From assembly GCA_022774485.1 (NCBI GenBank), contig JALFLX010000098.1, positions 1 through 5,284 on the forward strand: a DNA stretch of 5,284 bases. Direction: 5' to 3'. The notes beneath the pieces are model-generated. The model worked only from the letters and a program-made list of their open reading frames with translations. It was not told where the DNA came from and ran no database searches. Source of the DNA: Bacilli bacterium. Its GTDB lineage: Bacteria; Bacillota_I; Bacilli_A; RFN20; CAG-288. Below are positions 1 through 5,284 of the stretch, in pieces. A program made the translations under genes and the position numbers. Each line of letters opens with the position of its first letter. Position 1 is the stretch's first letter.

Positions 1-104
1 AACATTCAGAGGCCAGCTTCCGAGGGAAATTGCTGCATTAACCCGGAATCAGGCCTTTGAATATTCTCAATGCAGCATCAATATTCTACCACTTTGGGCC
101 TTTT
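1..104. repeat. Composite imperfect palindrome of unknown origin
   Basis: Bases 1-65 read nearly the same on both strands. Arm 1-28 pairs with 38-65 with a few mismatches, including an uninterrupted AGGCC-type block (10-14 with 52-56) and TTCCG (18-22 with 44-48). A second layer overlaps it: tgctgcatt (31-39) is the exact inverse of aatgcagca (69-77), and gaatatt (59-65) of aatattc (80-86). AGGCC (51-55) can also pair with GGCCT (97-101), which is followed by a short T run. No open reading frame of useful length is present here. It could be the end of a mobile element or MITE, a dispersed repeat, or a structured RNA or terminator belonging to a gene left of the window. The sequence alone does not decide. 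Confidence 0.5.
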
Positions 105-146
105 CGTAATCAGCAAGCAACACTATTGTTTATCCTTTTCAAAAAC

Positions 147-171
147 TTAATAAATATGTAATATTTATTAA
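147..171. repeat. Perfect AT-only palindrome, 11-bp arms
   Basis: Arms ttaataaatat (147-157) and atatttattaa (161-171) are exact inverses around a 3-base centre, gta. A second inverted pair surrounds and partly overlaps it: tattgttta (124-132) with taaacaata (169-177). The site lies 44-68 bases upstream of the proposed -35 box of the lipoprotein gene, so an operator or activator site is possible. It lacks G/C pairs and a following T tract, so it is not a convincing terminator. Function unknown. Confidence 0.45.
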
Positions 172-214
172 ACAATAAGCTCAGTTATATTGAAATTTTT
201 CAATCTTTGGATTC

Positions 215-242
215 TTGCCTTTCTTTCTCATTTCGATATACT
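215..242 (+). promoter_or_regulatory. Candidate sigma-A promoter for the lipoprotein gene
   Basis: The -10 candidate TATACT (237-242) differs from TATAAT at one base. It lies 16 bases after a weaker -35 candidate, TTGCCT (215-220). Transcription would begin near base 249, leaving a 5' leader of about 25 bases that contains the RBS. Just upstream is a small palindrome, attgaaa/tttcaat (189-204), which could bind a regulator. This is inferred from hexamer matches only. Confidence 0.4.
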
Positions 243-256
243 TTACGCATATTTAA

Positions 257-261
257 AAGGA
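257..261 (+). promoter_or_regulatory. Ribosome binding site of the lipoprotein gene
   Basis: AAGGA lies 13 bases before the ATG at 275. That is longer than the usual 5-9, but it is the only purine-rich match nearby. The ATG is supported independently because it is followed at once by a complete lipoprotein signal peptide. Confidence 0.5.
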
Positions 262-274
262 AACTTGTATTCGT

Positions 275-2149
275 ATGAAACAAAGAAAAAATATTCTTCT
301 CGGCATTTTATCTCTTGCTCTTCTTGCCTCTTGCAATGGTACAGTGACTGAACCGGTCGATACTGAACCTGCGCTTTCTGATGCAGTTCCGACTGAGCCT
401 CAAAAAACCGAACCGGTTGAAACAAAGCCTGTTGAAACTGAGCCTGTTGAGACTGATCCCATTGTCCCTGGCAGTGGCTTGACTGATGCCATGCTCGATC
501 CGCTCATCGATGGTTTTTCTGGTACCGGTGTCTTTGGTATGGCGGTTGATTCCGCTTATGGAAGCTTTCAGTATTTTTATTCTGATACTGTTGCGGTGAA
601 TGGTGATGCGTACTATTTCGCTGATAACTTTGAGATGGAGGATCCTGCTGATGATCCGACTCCGGATCCAGACAGCGCTCCGTTATACTCTCTCTATCTC
701 GCTTCAAATGCTTCCGGTCATGCTTGTTCCTATTCTGTCACTAGAAACAATGAGCTTCTTGAAGAAGTCTTAACAGATGGTGAAGGAAATCCAGTCAACT
801 TCGCAATGACTTATTCTAGCCCGTTTGGTCTTGTCACTGCGGATGACTTTCTTGAAGTGGAAGGTGAGGACAATGTCTTCATGTTAGATCCTGATAGTGT
901 TGTGCATGATGAATTCCTCTTATCCGCATCCTTGATCTTAACCGGTGAAGACTTCTCTGAGGAGGACGTTGCAGATATTTCCTTCTATCTCTACACCGAT
1001 GGAAATGAAATCACTGATATCGAGTTCGTTTATCTTGATCGCTTTGAAAATATCACTGCTGGTTCTAATAGTTTGGGCATGTCCTTCAAAGCTGAAATCA
1101 CTGCAGTCGGTGATGCGGTTGTTATAGAAGCTCCTGCTGCTGTCACTGGCACTCCAGATGCTACCTTAGAAGCTGCTTTAAATGCGCTTCTTGCTGCCGA
1201 TAGCTACATGGCGTTAGCTTATGACTATGTTATCGATACAACTACGGGTTCCCTTTTATTTAATGATGGCTATTATTACGAAGTTCAGCCGACTTCTATG
1301 TACTATCAAGAAAGACTTGTCGATGATAGTGGTACTGAATTTGTCGCCTATGAGGGTGCCTACCGCGAACTTGATGCCGGACTTCAGTCTTTATTCATTA
1401 CAGAAGAAGGAGAAATGTATCAAGATGGCGAATTAATCACTCAGCCTGCGACCATTGATGACCTTCTTGCATCTAATTTTGAAATCTCTCCTCTCTTCTT
1501 TGAAGCGGATCCTATTAATGGCGGATATGTCTTTAAAGAGGGTCTCCCTGCAATCGACTTCGGAAGCACTTCAGACTTCACTCCGTTTTTCGATATCACC
1601 ATTGAGGATATGGCAATTTATGTCGAGAGTGGTGTTCCGATGTTTGAGTTCATCGGTGCCGATACAAATGGTGAATATCATGATGTCCAATTGATGTTCC
1701 AATTCTCTACTGATTCTGAAGACTATGTCGCCTTTGAAGAAGATAAGATTCATGCTGACACTACCGGTGCAACGATGAGTGACTTACTCACTAGCAGCGA
1801 TGAAACTCTTCTCGGTCTTCCGACTGAGGTTCTTGACTTAATCCCTGTCGTTCCTGGTCCGAATCCTTATGTCTTCGCGTATGACTTCTCTTCCTTTGTC
1901 GGTCTTGTATACTATACGGATGCAGCTAGCTATGCCGCTTACCTCAATTGCTTCACTGAAGATGCTTGGACTGCAGGAGACGCTTCCGCAGTTGGTGCCG
2001 ATAATTATTTTGTCTACAATACTCCTGTTACAATCGATGAAGCTTCTTGCACATTCAGCGTCGCATTAGTCGATATGACTTCAATCTATGATTACTTCGT
2101 CATCGTTCCGATGATCGAAAAGATTCCTGCTGAGACAGAAGCTGCTTAA
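275..2149 (+). CDS. Acidic surface lipoprotein of unknown function
   Basis: A 624-residue predicted lipoprotein; I do not recognise a named family. Residues 1-20 form a lipoprotein signal peptide: a basic start (K2, R4, K5), a hydrophobic core, then the lipobox L-A-S-C with C20 as the lipidated residue. The mature protein should be anchored to the outer face of the membrane. Residues 25-62 are a low-complexity spacer of T-E-P and V-E-T units, likely crossing the cell wall. The rest is rich in Asp and Glu with many Tyr and Phe. Two stretches, about 70-285 and 294-490, look like diverged copies, each with predicted beta strands ending in a charged turn. A third domain, about 526-616, has its own Tyr-rich pattern and contains C559, W565 and C592. 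No catalytic motif is visible. Ligand binding is possible but unproven. The gene stands alone, convergent with the antiporter gene, with its own terminator. Confidence 0.9.
   Translation: MKQRKNILLGILSLALLASCNGTVTEPVDTEPALSDAVPTEPQKTEPVETKPVETEPVETDPIVPGSGLTDAMLDPLIDGFSGTGVFGMAVDSAYGSFQYFYSDTVAVNGDAYYFADNFEMEDPADDPTPDPDSAPLYSLYLASNASGHACSYSVTRNNELLEEVLTDGEGNPVNFAMTYSSPFGLVTADDFLEVEGEDNVFMLDPDSVVHDEFLLSASLILTGEDFSEEDVADISFYLYTDGNEITDIEFVYLDRFENITAGSNSLGMSFKAEITAVGDAVVIEAPAAVTGTPDATLEAALNALLAADSYMALAYDYVIDTTTGSLLFNDGYYYEVQPTSMYYQERLVDDSGTEFVAYEGAYRELDAGLQSLFITEEGEMYQDGELITQPATIDDLLASNFEISPLFFEADPINGGYVFKEGLPAIDFGSTSDFTPFFDITIEDMAIYVESGVPMFEFIGADTNGEYHDVQLMFQFSTDSEDYVAFEEDKIHADTTGATMSDLLTSSDETLLGLPTEVLDLIPVVPGPNPYVFAYDFSSFVGLVYYTDAASYAAYLNCFTEDAWTAGDASAVGADNYFVYNTPVTIDEASCTFSVALVDMTSIYDYFVIVPMIEKIPAETEAA
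392..460 (+). repeat. Degenerate Thr-Glu-Pro coding repeat in the lipoprotein
   Basis: Bases 392-460 encode residues 40-62 in units of the form T-E-P-x-x or V-E-T-x-P; looser copies begin at residue 25. The DNA repeats at about 12 bases with frequent synonymous changes (gaaccg, aagcct, gagcct), so it is an old array under protein-level selection. Acidic Pro/Thr-rich linkers like this usually serve as stalks between the lipid anchor and folded domains. Confidence 0.75.
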
Positions 2150-2183
2150 GCAAAACTTGTAGGAATTAAGACAACTTAAAATG

Positions 2184-2225
2184 AAAGGCAAGTTCTCATT
2201 CTCAAATGAGGCTTGCCTTTTCTTG
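2184..2225 (+). terminator. Bidirectional intrinsic terminator between convergent genes
   Basis: Arm aaaggcaag (2184-2192) pairs exactly with cttgccttt (2212-2220). An upper stem, ctcatt (2195-2200) with aatgag (2205-2210), closes a 4-base loop, with a small asymmetric bulge between the two stems. On the plus strand the hairpin runs into a T-rich tail (2218-2225), 34 bases after the lipoprotein stop. On the minus strand it follows the antiporter stop by 12 bases and is trailed by a weaker TTTCATTTT run, so it can serve both genes. Confidence 0.85.
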
Positions 2226-2232
2226 TATAAGA

Positions 2233-3504
2233 TCAGTCAGTAACTTCTGTCGTTTCTTCTTTTTTTAAGGAATCATCTGAAAGGCATTTTTTGTAGGTAA
2301 AGTTCATGAAGATTGCCACAAGTGGGGCAGTGAGAAGGATGGATAAGACAGCGACTGAGAGGATGATTTCTCCGGCTTTTTGGATGTTATCTACGCCTGT
2401 TTTTCCTTCTTGTATCATCTTGTTTGCAGTGTCTAAGAGGGTGGAGCCAATCGCAGCTTGAACGGTAGCTTTCGGGAGGTAGGAGAGGTTGATGAACGCT
2501 CGTTCACGCCAGTTAAACTTTGTCTTAACAAGGCTTGCTTGCAGAGCGAGGGAGCGGAAGAATAGGCTGATGAGAATCAGCAATAGAGCAGGGAAGAAGA
2601 AGTTTGTCGCATATTCGATTTTGATGGCCATTCCGACAAAAGTGAATAAGAGCATTTCTCCTAGAATCCATAACTTGTTTGTTCTTTGAAGCAGGTGAAC
2701 TGCTCTGCTTTCGTCTCGGTTTTTTACAATCATACAGAGGGTGATGATGGAAAGAAGAGAGGAGAATCCACAATAGGGAGCAATTGCTTCTTCTAGTGTC
2801 GTGAGAAGAAAGCCGAGGGTGAATAAAATCAATAATTTAATAGTATCTCTCATCTTCAGATGCTTAAAGAGCAAGGAGAGAAGGTAGCCGACAAGAACGC
2901 CGAGAATAATTCCAAGCACAATTGATTCAACTAAGGATAAGATAGAAAGTGGACTGAAGGTTCCTCCAGTCTCAATGGTCAAGAATGATTGGAAAAAGAC
3001 GATCATGATGATGTCATCAAAGGAGGCTGCCATCACAAGCATTTGGGGAATTCCTTTTTCTGTTCCGCGTTTTTCTTCCATCATTTTGCTCATAAAGGGT
3101 ACGACGACTGCAGGGGATACTGCACCTAAGACAGAGCCCATCAAGAATGATTCTACATAGCTGATTTGAAAGAAGAGAGGAGCAAAGATTCCGATGCTTA
3201 TCATTTCGATAACTGCGGGTAAAAATGAAAGAAATATCGCCGGTCTTGCTACTTTCTTCAAGGTGGAGAAGTCTAAGGAAAGTCCAGCTTTGACAAGGAT
3301 TATGATCAAGGCGATTTTCCTGATCTCAGAAGAGAGCGAAAGGAGGCGAGGATCAAGAAGATTAGAATATTTTGATTCTAAGAAACCGAGGAGAATTCCA
3401 AAGAGAAGATATCCGACAAGCGGTGGTATCCGGATCGGTTTTAATAAGAAATAGAGGAGAAGACAACCGGTTAAGATCATTGACAGTGTGAAAAAGAATG
3501 ACAT
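2233..3504 (-). CDS. Na+/H+ antiporter, CPA2 / NHA2-like
   Basis: A 423-residue integral membrane protein of the Na_H_Exchanger fold with about 12 hydrophobic segments and a charged cytoplasmic tail. Residues 127-136 read GAVSPAVVVP. The ion-binding Asp pair D163-D164 sits in A-S-F-D-D-I. Residues 342-353 read YLPKATVQAAIG. These three signatures closely resemble animal NHA2 (SLC9B) and its bacterial relatives, in which the paired aspartates bind Na+ or Li+ and H+. Length fits a transporter lacking the C-terminal RCK/TrkA domain of Kef systems. I chose the ATG at 3504 because GGGAGGT lies 6 bases upstream. An in-frame ATG at 3543 lies inside the terminator hairpin and has no RBS. The gene is preceded by a fluoride riboswitch, so expression is predicted to rise with fluoride. 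Na+/H+ antiporters are a known class of gene under this riboswitch; the transported ion here is not proven. Confidence 0.9.
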   Translation of the reverse strand: MSFFFTLSMILTGCLLLYFLLKPIRIPPLVGYLLFGILLGFLESKYSNLLDPRLLSLSSEIRKIALIIILVKAGLSLDFSTLKKVARPAIFLSFLPAVIEMISIGIFAPLFFQISYVESFLMGSVLGAVSPAVVVPFMSKMMEEKRGTEKGIPQMLVMAASFDDIIMIVFFQSFLTIETGGTFSPLSILSLVESIVLGIILGVLVGYLLSLLFKHLKMRDTIKLLILFTLGFLLTTLEEAIAPYCGFSSLLSIITLCMIVKNRDESRAVHLLQRTNKLWILGEMLLFTFVGMAIKIEYATNFFFPALLLILISLFFRSLALQASLVKTKFNWRERAFINLSYLPKATVQAAIGSTLLDTANKMIQEGKTGVDNIQKAGEIILSVAVLSILLTAPLVAIFMNFTYKKCLSDDSLKKEETTEVTD

Positions 3505-3510
3505 AACATT

Positions 3511-3517
3511 ACCTCCC
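3511..3517 (-). promoter_or_regulatory. Strong RBS fixing the antiporter start
   Basis: On the minus strand GGGAGGT lies 6 bases before the ATG at 3504, an ideal spacing. It begins immediately after the terminator U tract. The longer ORF start at 3543 would be upstream of this site and inside the hairpin, so the RBS settles the start. Confidence 0.9.
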
Positions 3518-3566
3518 AAAAATAAAATAGCTGATGGTCTCAAAAAACTGAGACGTCATCAGCTAT
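3518..3566 (-). terminator. Riboswitch-controlled intrinsic terminator
   Basis: Read on the minus strand, the lower stem AUAGCUGAUG (3566-3557) pairs perfectly with CAUCAGCUAU (3536-3527). An AC bulge (3556-3555) leads to the upper stem GUCUCA (3554-3549) with UGAGAC (3542-3537), closing a 6-base loop. The U tract UUUAUUUUU (3526-3518) follows directly. The 5' arm reuses aptamer bases, namely the 3' strand of the core helix (3566-3562), the UGAU element and the pseudoknot strand (3557-3553). Aptamer and terminator therefore cannot both form. A folded, ligand-bound aptamer should prevent termination. It is also the only evident terminator for the upstream kinase gene. Confidence 0.92.
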
Positions 3567-3609
3567 CCTTAATAGCGGTTTGACTTTTGTCAGGAAGACA
3601 TCATTTCCT
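3548..3609 (-). promoter_or_regulatory. Fluoride riboswitch aptamer (crcB motif)
   Basis: Minus-strand elements match the fluoride aptamer in order and spacing. P1 is AGGAA (3609-3605) with UUCCU (3596-3592). Its loop is AUG (3604-3602) followed by pseudoknot strand AUGUC (3601-3597). Then come AAACC (3581-3577), the core helix GCUAU (3576-3572) with AUAGC (3566-3562), then UGAU (3561-3558). Pseudoknot partner GACGU (3557-3553) is fully complementary to AUGUC, counting one G-U pair. The tail is CUCAG (3552-3548). Equivalents of the conserved loop A-U-G, of the U and A in UGAU, and of the late C-U step are all present. A 3-bp hairpin, GAC-AAAA-GUC (3591-3582), is inserted after P1, where the family tolerates variation. 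Family members bind Mg2+-coordinated fluoride and turn on fluoride-tolerance genes. Identification is by eye from remembered family members, without a covariance search. Confidence 0.9.
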
Positions 3610-3616
3610 AGGAATT

Positions 3617-3625
3617 AGTATATCA
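3617..3625 (-). promoter_or_regulatory. Extended -10 promoter for the riboswitch/antiporter transcript
   Basis: On the minus strand TGATATACT combines a TGn extension (3625-3623) with the -10 box TATACT (3622-3617). The TGA is the stop codon of the histidine kinase. Seven bases later is A3609, the first base of riboswitch P1, so the predicted start site coincides with the aptamer's 5' end. No good -35 is visible at 16-18 bases (only weak matches such as CTTCCA), which fits an extended -10 promoter. Confidence 0.6.
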
Positions 3626-5284
3626 CTTCAAATCGAGGGTGGAAGGAAAAGTTAAGGTGAATGTTGTCCCTTCATCAAGTTTTGAGGCGACATGGATTTG
3701 AATTCTCTCATTGGTGCAAATGTGTTTGACAATGGAGAGTCCAAGGCCGGTGCCACCGAGTTTTCTACTTCTTGATTTATCGACACGGTAGAAGCGCTCA
3801 AAGATACGGGAAAGGGATTCTTCTGGAATACCGATACCGGTGTCTTGGATGGAAAGGAGGTGTTTTTCTTTCACAAGAGAGATGAGAACTTTTCCGTTTT
3901 GTTTGTTGTAACGGATGGCGTTTTCTAGAAGGTTTTTCAACAGGATATCGAGATCTTCTTTAATGAGATAGACTGAGAAATTTTCCCCTTCTATTCTAAT
4001 CTCGATATTTTTCTCATTAGCGGAGGTAAGAAGTAAGTTGATATTGTGCTCTAGAGCCTCTTGCAAAGAGAGCACTTTGTACTCTTCGCTCTTGCTTTCA
4101 CTCTCTAGACGAGATAGGTCGAGCATTTCTGAGATGATATCGTTCATTCTCTTTCCTTCTTGCCTGATTTTTTCTAATGCTTCTTTCACTTCTTCTTTGG
4201 TCTCTAAGAACCCTTGTTCGATCATCTGGGCGTAGCCTAGAATAGACGTTAATGGGCTCTTTAATTCATGGCTGGCATTTGCGAAGAAATCTTTCTTTGC
4301 ATTTTCAAGTTTTTTCTCTTCACTGATGTTGGAGAAGAAGAGAGATACCGCTCTTCTATTGTCAGTGGACCAGTCGGTAGAAATGGTTTGTGAGGTCATG
4401 AAGAGAGCTTCGTTCTCACTTTGTATCTCGCGGCTTGTCTCCACTCCTAACATTGCTTTTTGATAACATCCGATGATTTCAGGGAGGATGGTGACATCGA
4501 TTAAACGCTGATAGGATTTTGACGGGAAGAATTCTTTTGCTCGCTCATTGATCAAGATGATGTTTCCTTGATCATCGACAATGATTAAACCTTCTTTCAT
4601 CTGGTCGATGATATAGTTAAGTTTTTCTTTTTCACGGGTGAGGTCGTCTACTTTTTGTTGGATGAAGCGCTCAGTCTCTTCGATGTTCAGCGCGATGCTT
4701 TCTAACTCATCTCCCGGTTCTATCGTGTCGCGGTTGACTAGCTTTGCAAGCCTGACGCTTTCCACTTTTAAGGGATTGAGCTCGTGGTTGATCAGCAAGG
4801 AGTTGACGGTCGAACACAAAATAGTCAAAAGGATTGCAAAGAGGCTAGCAAAGATCAAAATGGAGGAGACGACTTTGTCAATCGTGCGTAATGGGAAGGC
4901 GATTCTGACATAATATGAAATATCAGGGGAGCAAGCGGCGATGTACATCATTTTCATATGGAGGGTGTCGCTCATGCGGACGTAAATCGTTCCGAGATTT
5001 TGAATCTCCGGTCTTTGTAGATGATTCTCTTCTTGAATGGCATCTTTTGCAGAATCGAAAAGAACTTCACCATCTGCGTTGAGAAATGTAATTCTCAAAT
5101 AGGAGGTGGAACTTGTCATGATGTCAGAGGTCTCTTTCATCATGTCGGAGATAGATTCCCCTTTTTCTTCTTTCTCTTCTAGGATCGATTGGGCGATTAA
5201 GAGCTGATTGCGGAGAAAGGATTCTGAGTTGTTGCGGTTGACTTGAATGACGGAGAAAAGTGAAATCGCTAAAAAAAGAAAAAT
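3623..5284 (-). CDS. Membrane sensor histidine kinase, PhoR/WalK-like, 5' end off window
   Basis: The frame stays open from the stop at 3623 to the right edge, giving 553 visible residues; the true start lies outside. ATG codons near 5143 are internal: the 47 upstream codons encode the end of a first membrane helix and a plausible extracellular segment. From the edge: TM1 remainder (about 1-13), extracytoplasmic domain (about 14-137), TM2 (about 138-163), HAMP (about 167-215), PAS-like domain (about 220-320), HisKA with F-F-A-N-A-S-H-E-L-K-S-P and phosphoacceptor H339, and HATPase_c with N box (N451, N455), G1 D-T-G-I-G-I-P (481-487), F box near 495 and G2 G-G-T-G-L-G-L (510-516). All catalytic motifs look intact. 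It should autophosphorylate and pass phosphate to an OmpR-type regulator, probably encoded just upstream beyond the edge. The stimulus is unknown. PhoR (phosphate) and WalK (cell wall) have this domain order, but it does not distinguish them. Confidence 0.93.
   Translation of the reverse strand: MFLFLAISLFSVIQVNRNNSESFLRNQLLIAQSILEEKEEKGESISDMMKETSDIMTSSTSYLRITFLNADGEVLFDSAKDAIQEENHLQRPEIQNLGTIYVRMSDTLHMKMMYIAACSPDISYYVRIAFPLRTIDKVVSSILIFASLFAILLTILCSTVNSLLINHELNPLKVESVRLAKLVNRDTIEPGDELESIALNIEETERFIQQKVDDLTREKEKLNYIIDQMKEGLIIVDDQGNIILINERAKEFFPSKSYQRLIDVTILPEIIGCYQKAMLGVETSREIQSENEALFMTSQTISTDWSTDNRRAVSLFFSNISEEKKLENAKKDFFANASHELKSPLTSILGYAQMIEQGFLETKEEVKEALEKIRQEGKRMNDIISEMLDLSRLESESKSEEYKVLSLQEALEHNINLLLTSANEKNIEIRIEGENFSVYLIKEDLDILLKNLLENAIRYNKQNGKVLISLVKEKHLLSIQDTGIGIPEESLSRIFERFYRVDKSRSRKLGGTGLGLSIVKHICTNERIQIHVASKLDEGTTFTLTFPSTLDLK

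Noticed and set aside
1..104. A short protein-coding gene fragment in the left palindrome
   Set aside because: Both strands hit stops within about 25 codons and the similar peptides from each strand are explained by the palindrome.
147..171. AT palindrome as an intrinsic terminator
   Set aside because: The stem has no G-C pairs and no T tract follows on either strand.
504..1753. Small overlapping ORFs on either strand inside the lipoprotein gene
   Set aside because: They are alternative frames of a clearly coding gene and show no RBS or recognisable protein features.
3505..3543. Longer antiporter start giving 13 extra residues (MRPSAIL...)
   Set aside because: These codons lie in the terminator hairpin, U tract and RBS, there is no RBS upstream of 3543, and the ATG at 3504 has an ideal GGGAGGT.
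3548..3609. Other ion-related riboswitches (Na+, Li+/nhaA, Mn2+ classes) for this leader
   Set aside because: The AUG-pseudoknot loop, AAACCGCU and AGCUGAUGA core with a matching pseudoknot strand fit the fluoride motif specifically; I saw no elements of the other classes.
2489..4913. Small plus-strand ORFs opposite the antiporter and kinase genes
   Set aside because: They are antisense shadows of two well-supported genes, with low-complexity basic translations and no RBS.
5138..5143. ATG pair at 5143 and 5140 as the histidine kinase start
   Set aside because: The same frame is open to the window edge and encodes a membrane helix end plus a sensor-domain segment, as expected of this kinase type; starting at 5143 would remove TM1.

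Overview
The window looks like chromosomal DNA from a moderately AT-rich member of the Bacillota (Firmicutes). The clues are a Gram-positive style lipoprotein, a PhoR/WalK-like sensor kinase, a strong GGGAGGT ribosome binding site and intrinsic terminators with U tracts. TGA is used as a normal stop codon (kinase and antiporter both end in TGA), so this is not a Mycoplasma-type code. I cannot place it more finely with confidence; Erysipelotrichia-like Bacilli are a guess.

Layout, left to right. 1-274 is non-coding. It holds a long imperfect palindrome at the left edge (1-65, with further inverted pieces to about 104), a perfect AT-only palindrome (147-171), and a plausible promoter and RBS for the next gene. 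275-2149 (+) encodes a 624-residue acidic surface lipoprotein of unknown function, with a Thr-Glu-Pro spacer and what looks like an internal duplication. A bidirectional terminator at 2184-2225 separates it from the convergent gene. 2233-3504 (-) encodes a CPA2-type Na+/H+ antiporter resembling the NHA2/SLC9B group. 3623-5284 (-) encodes a membrane sensor histidine kinase (HAMP, PAS, HisKA, HATPase) whose N-terminus runs off the right edge.

The main discovery is in the 118 bases between the kinase and the antiporter. On the minus strand this gap holds a fluoride riboswitch (crcB motif): a 5-bp P1 stem, the AUG plus pseudoknot loop, the AAACCGCU...AGCUGAUGA core and a complementary 5-nt pseudoknot partner. 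A strong terminator overlaps the aptamer's 3' half, and the antiporter RBS lies directly after the U tract. An extended -10 promoter, whose TG comes from the kinase's own TGA stop codon, would start transcription at the first base of P1. The antiporter is therefore predicted to be switched on by fluoride through antitermination and is a likely part of fluoride tolerance, with no CrcB/Fluc channel gene in view.

The kinase and the antiporter lie head to tail but appear separately controlled. With no other terminator between them, the riboswitch terminator should also end kinase transcripts when fluoride is absent. The cognate response regulator is probably just beyond the right edge.
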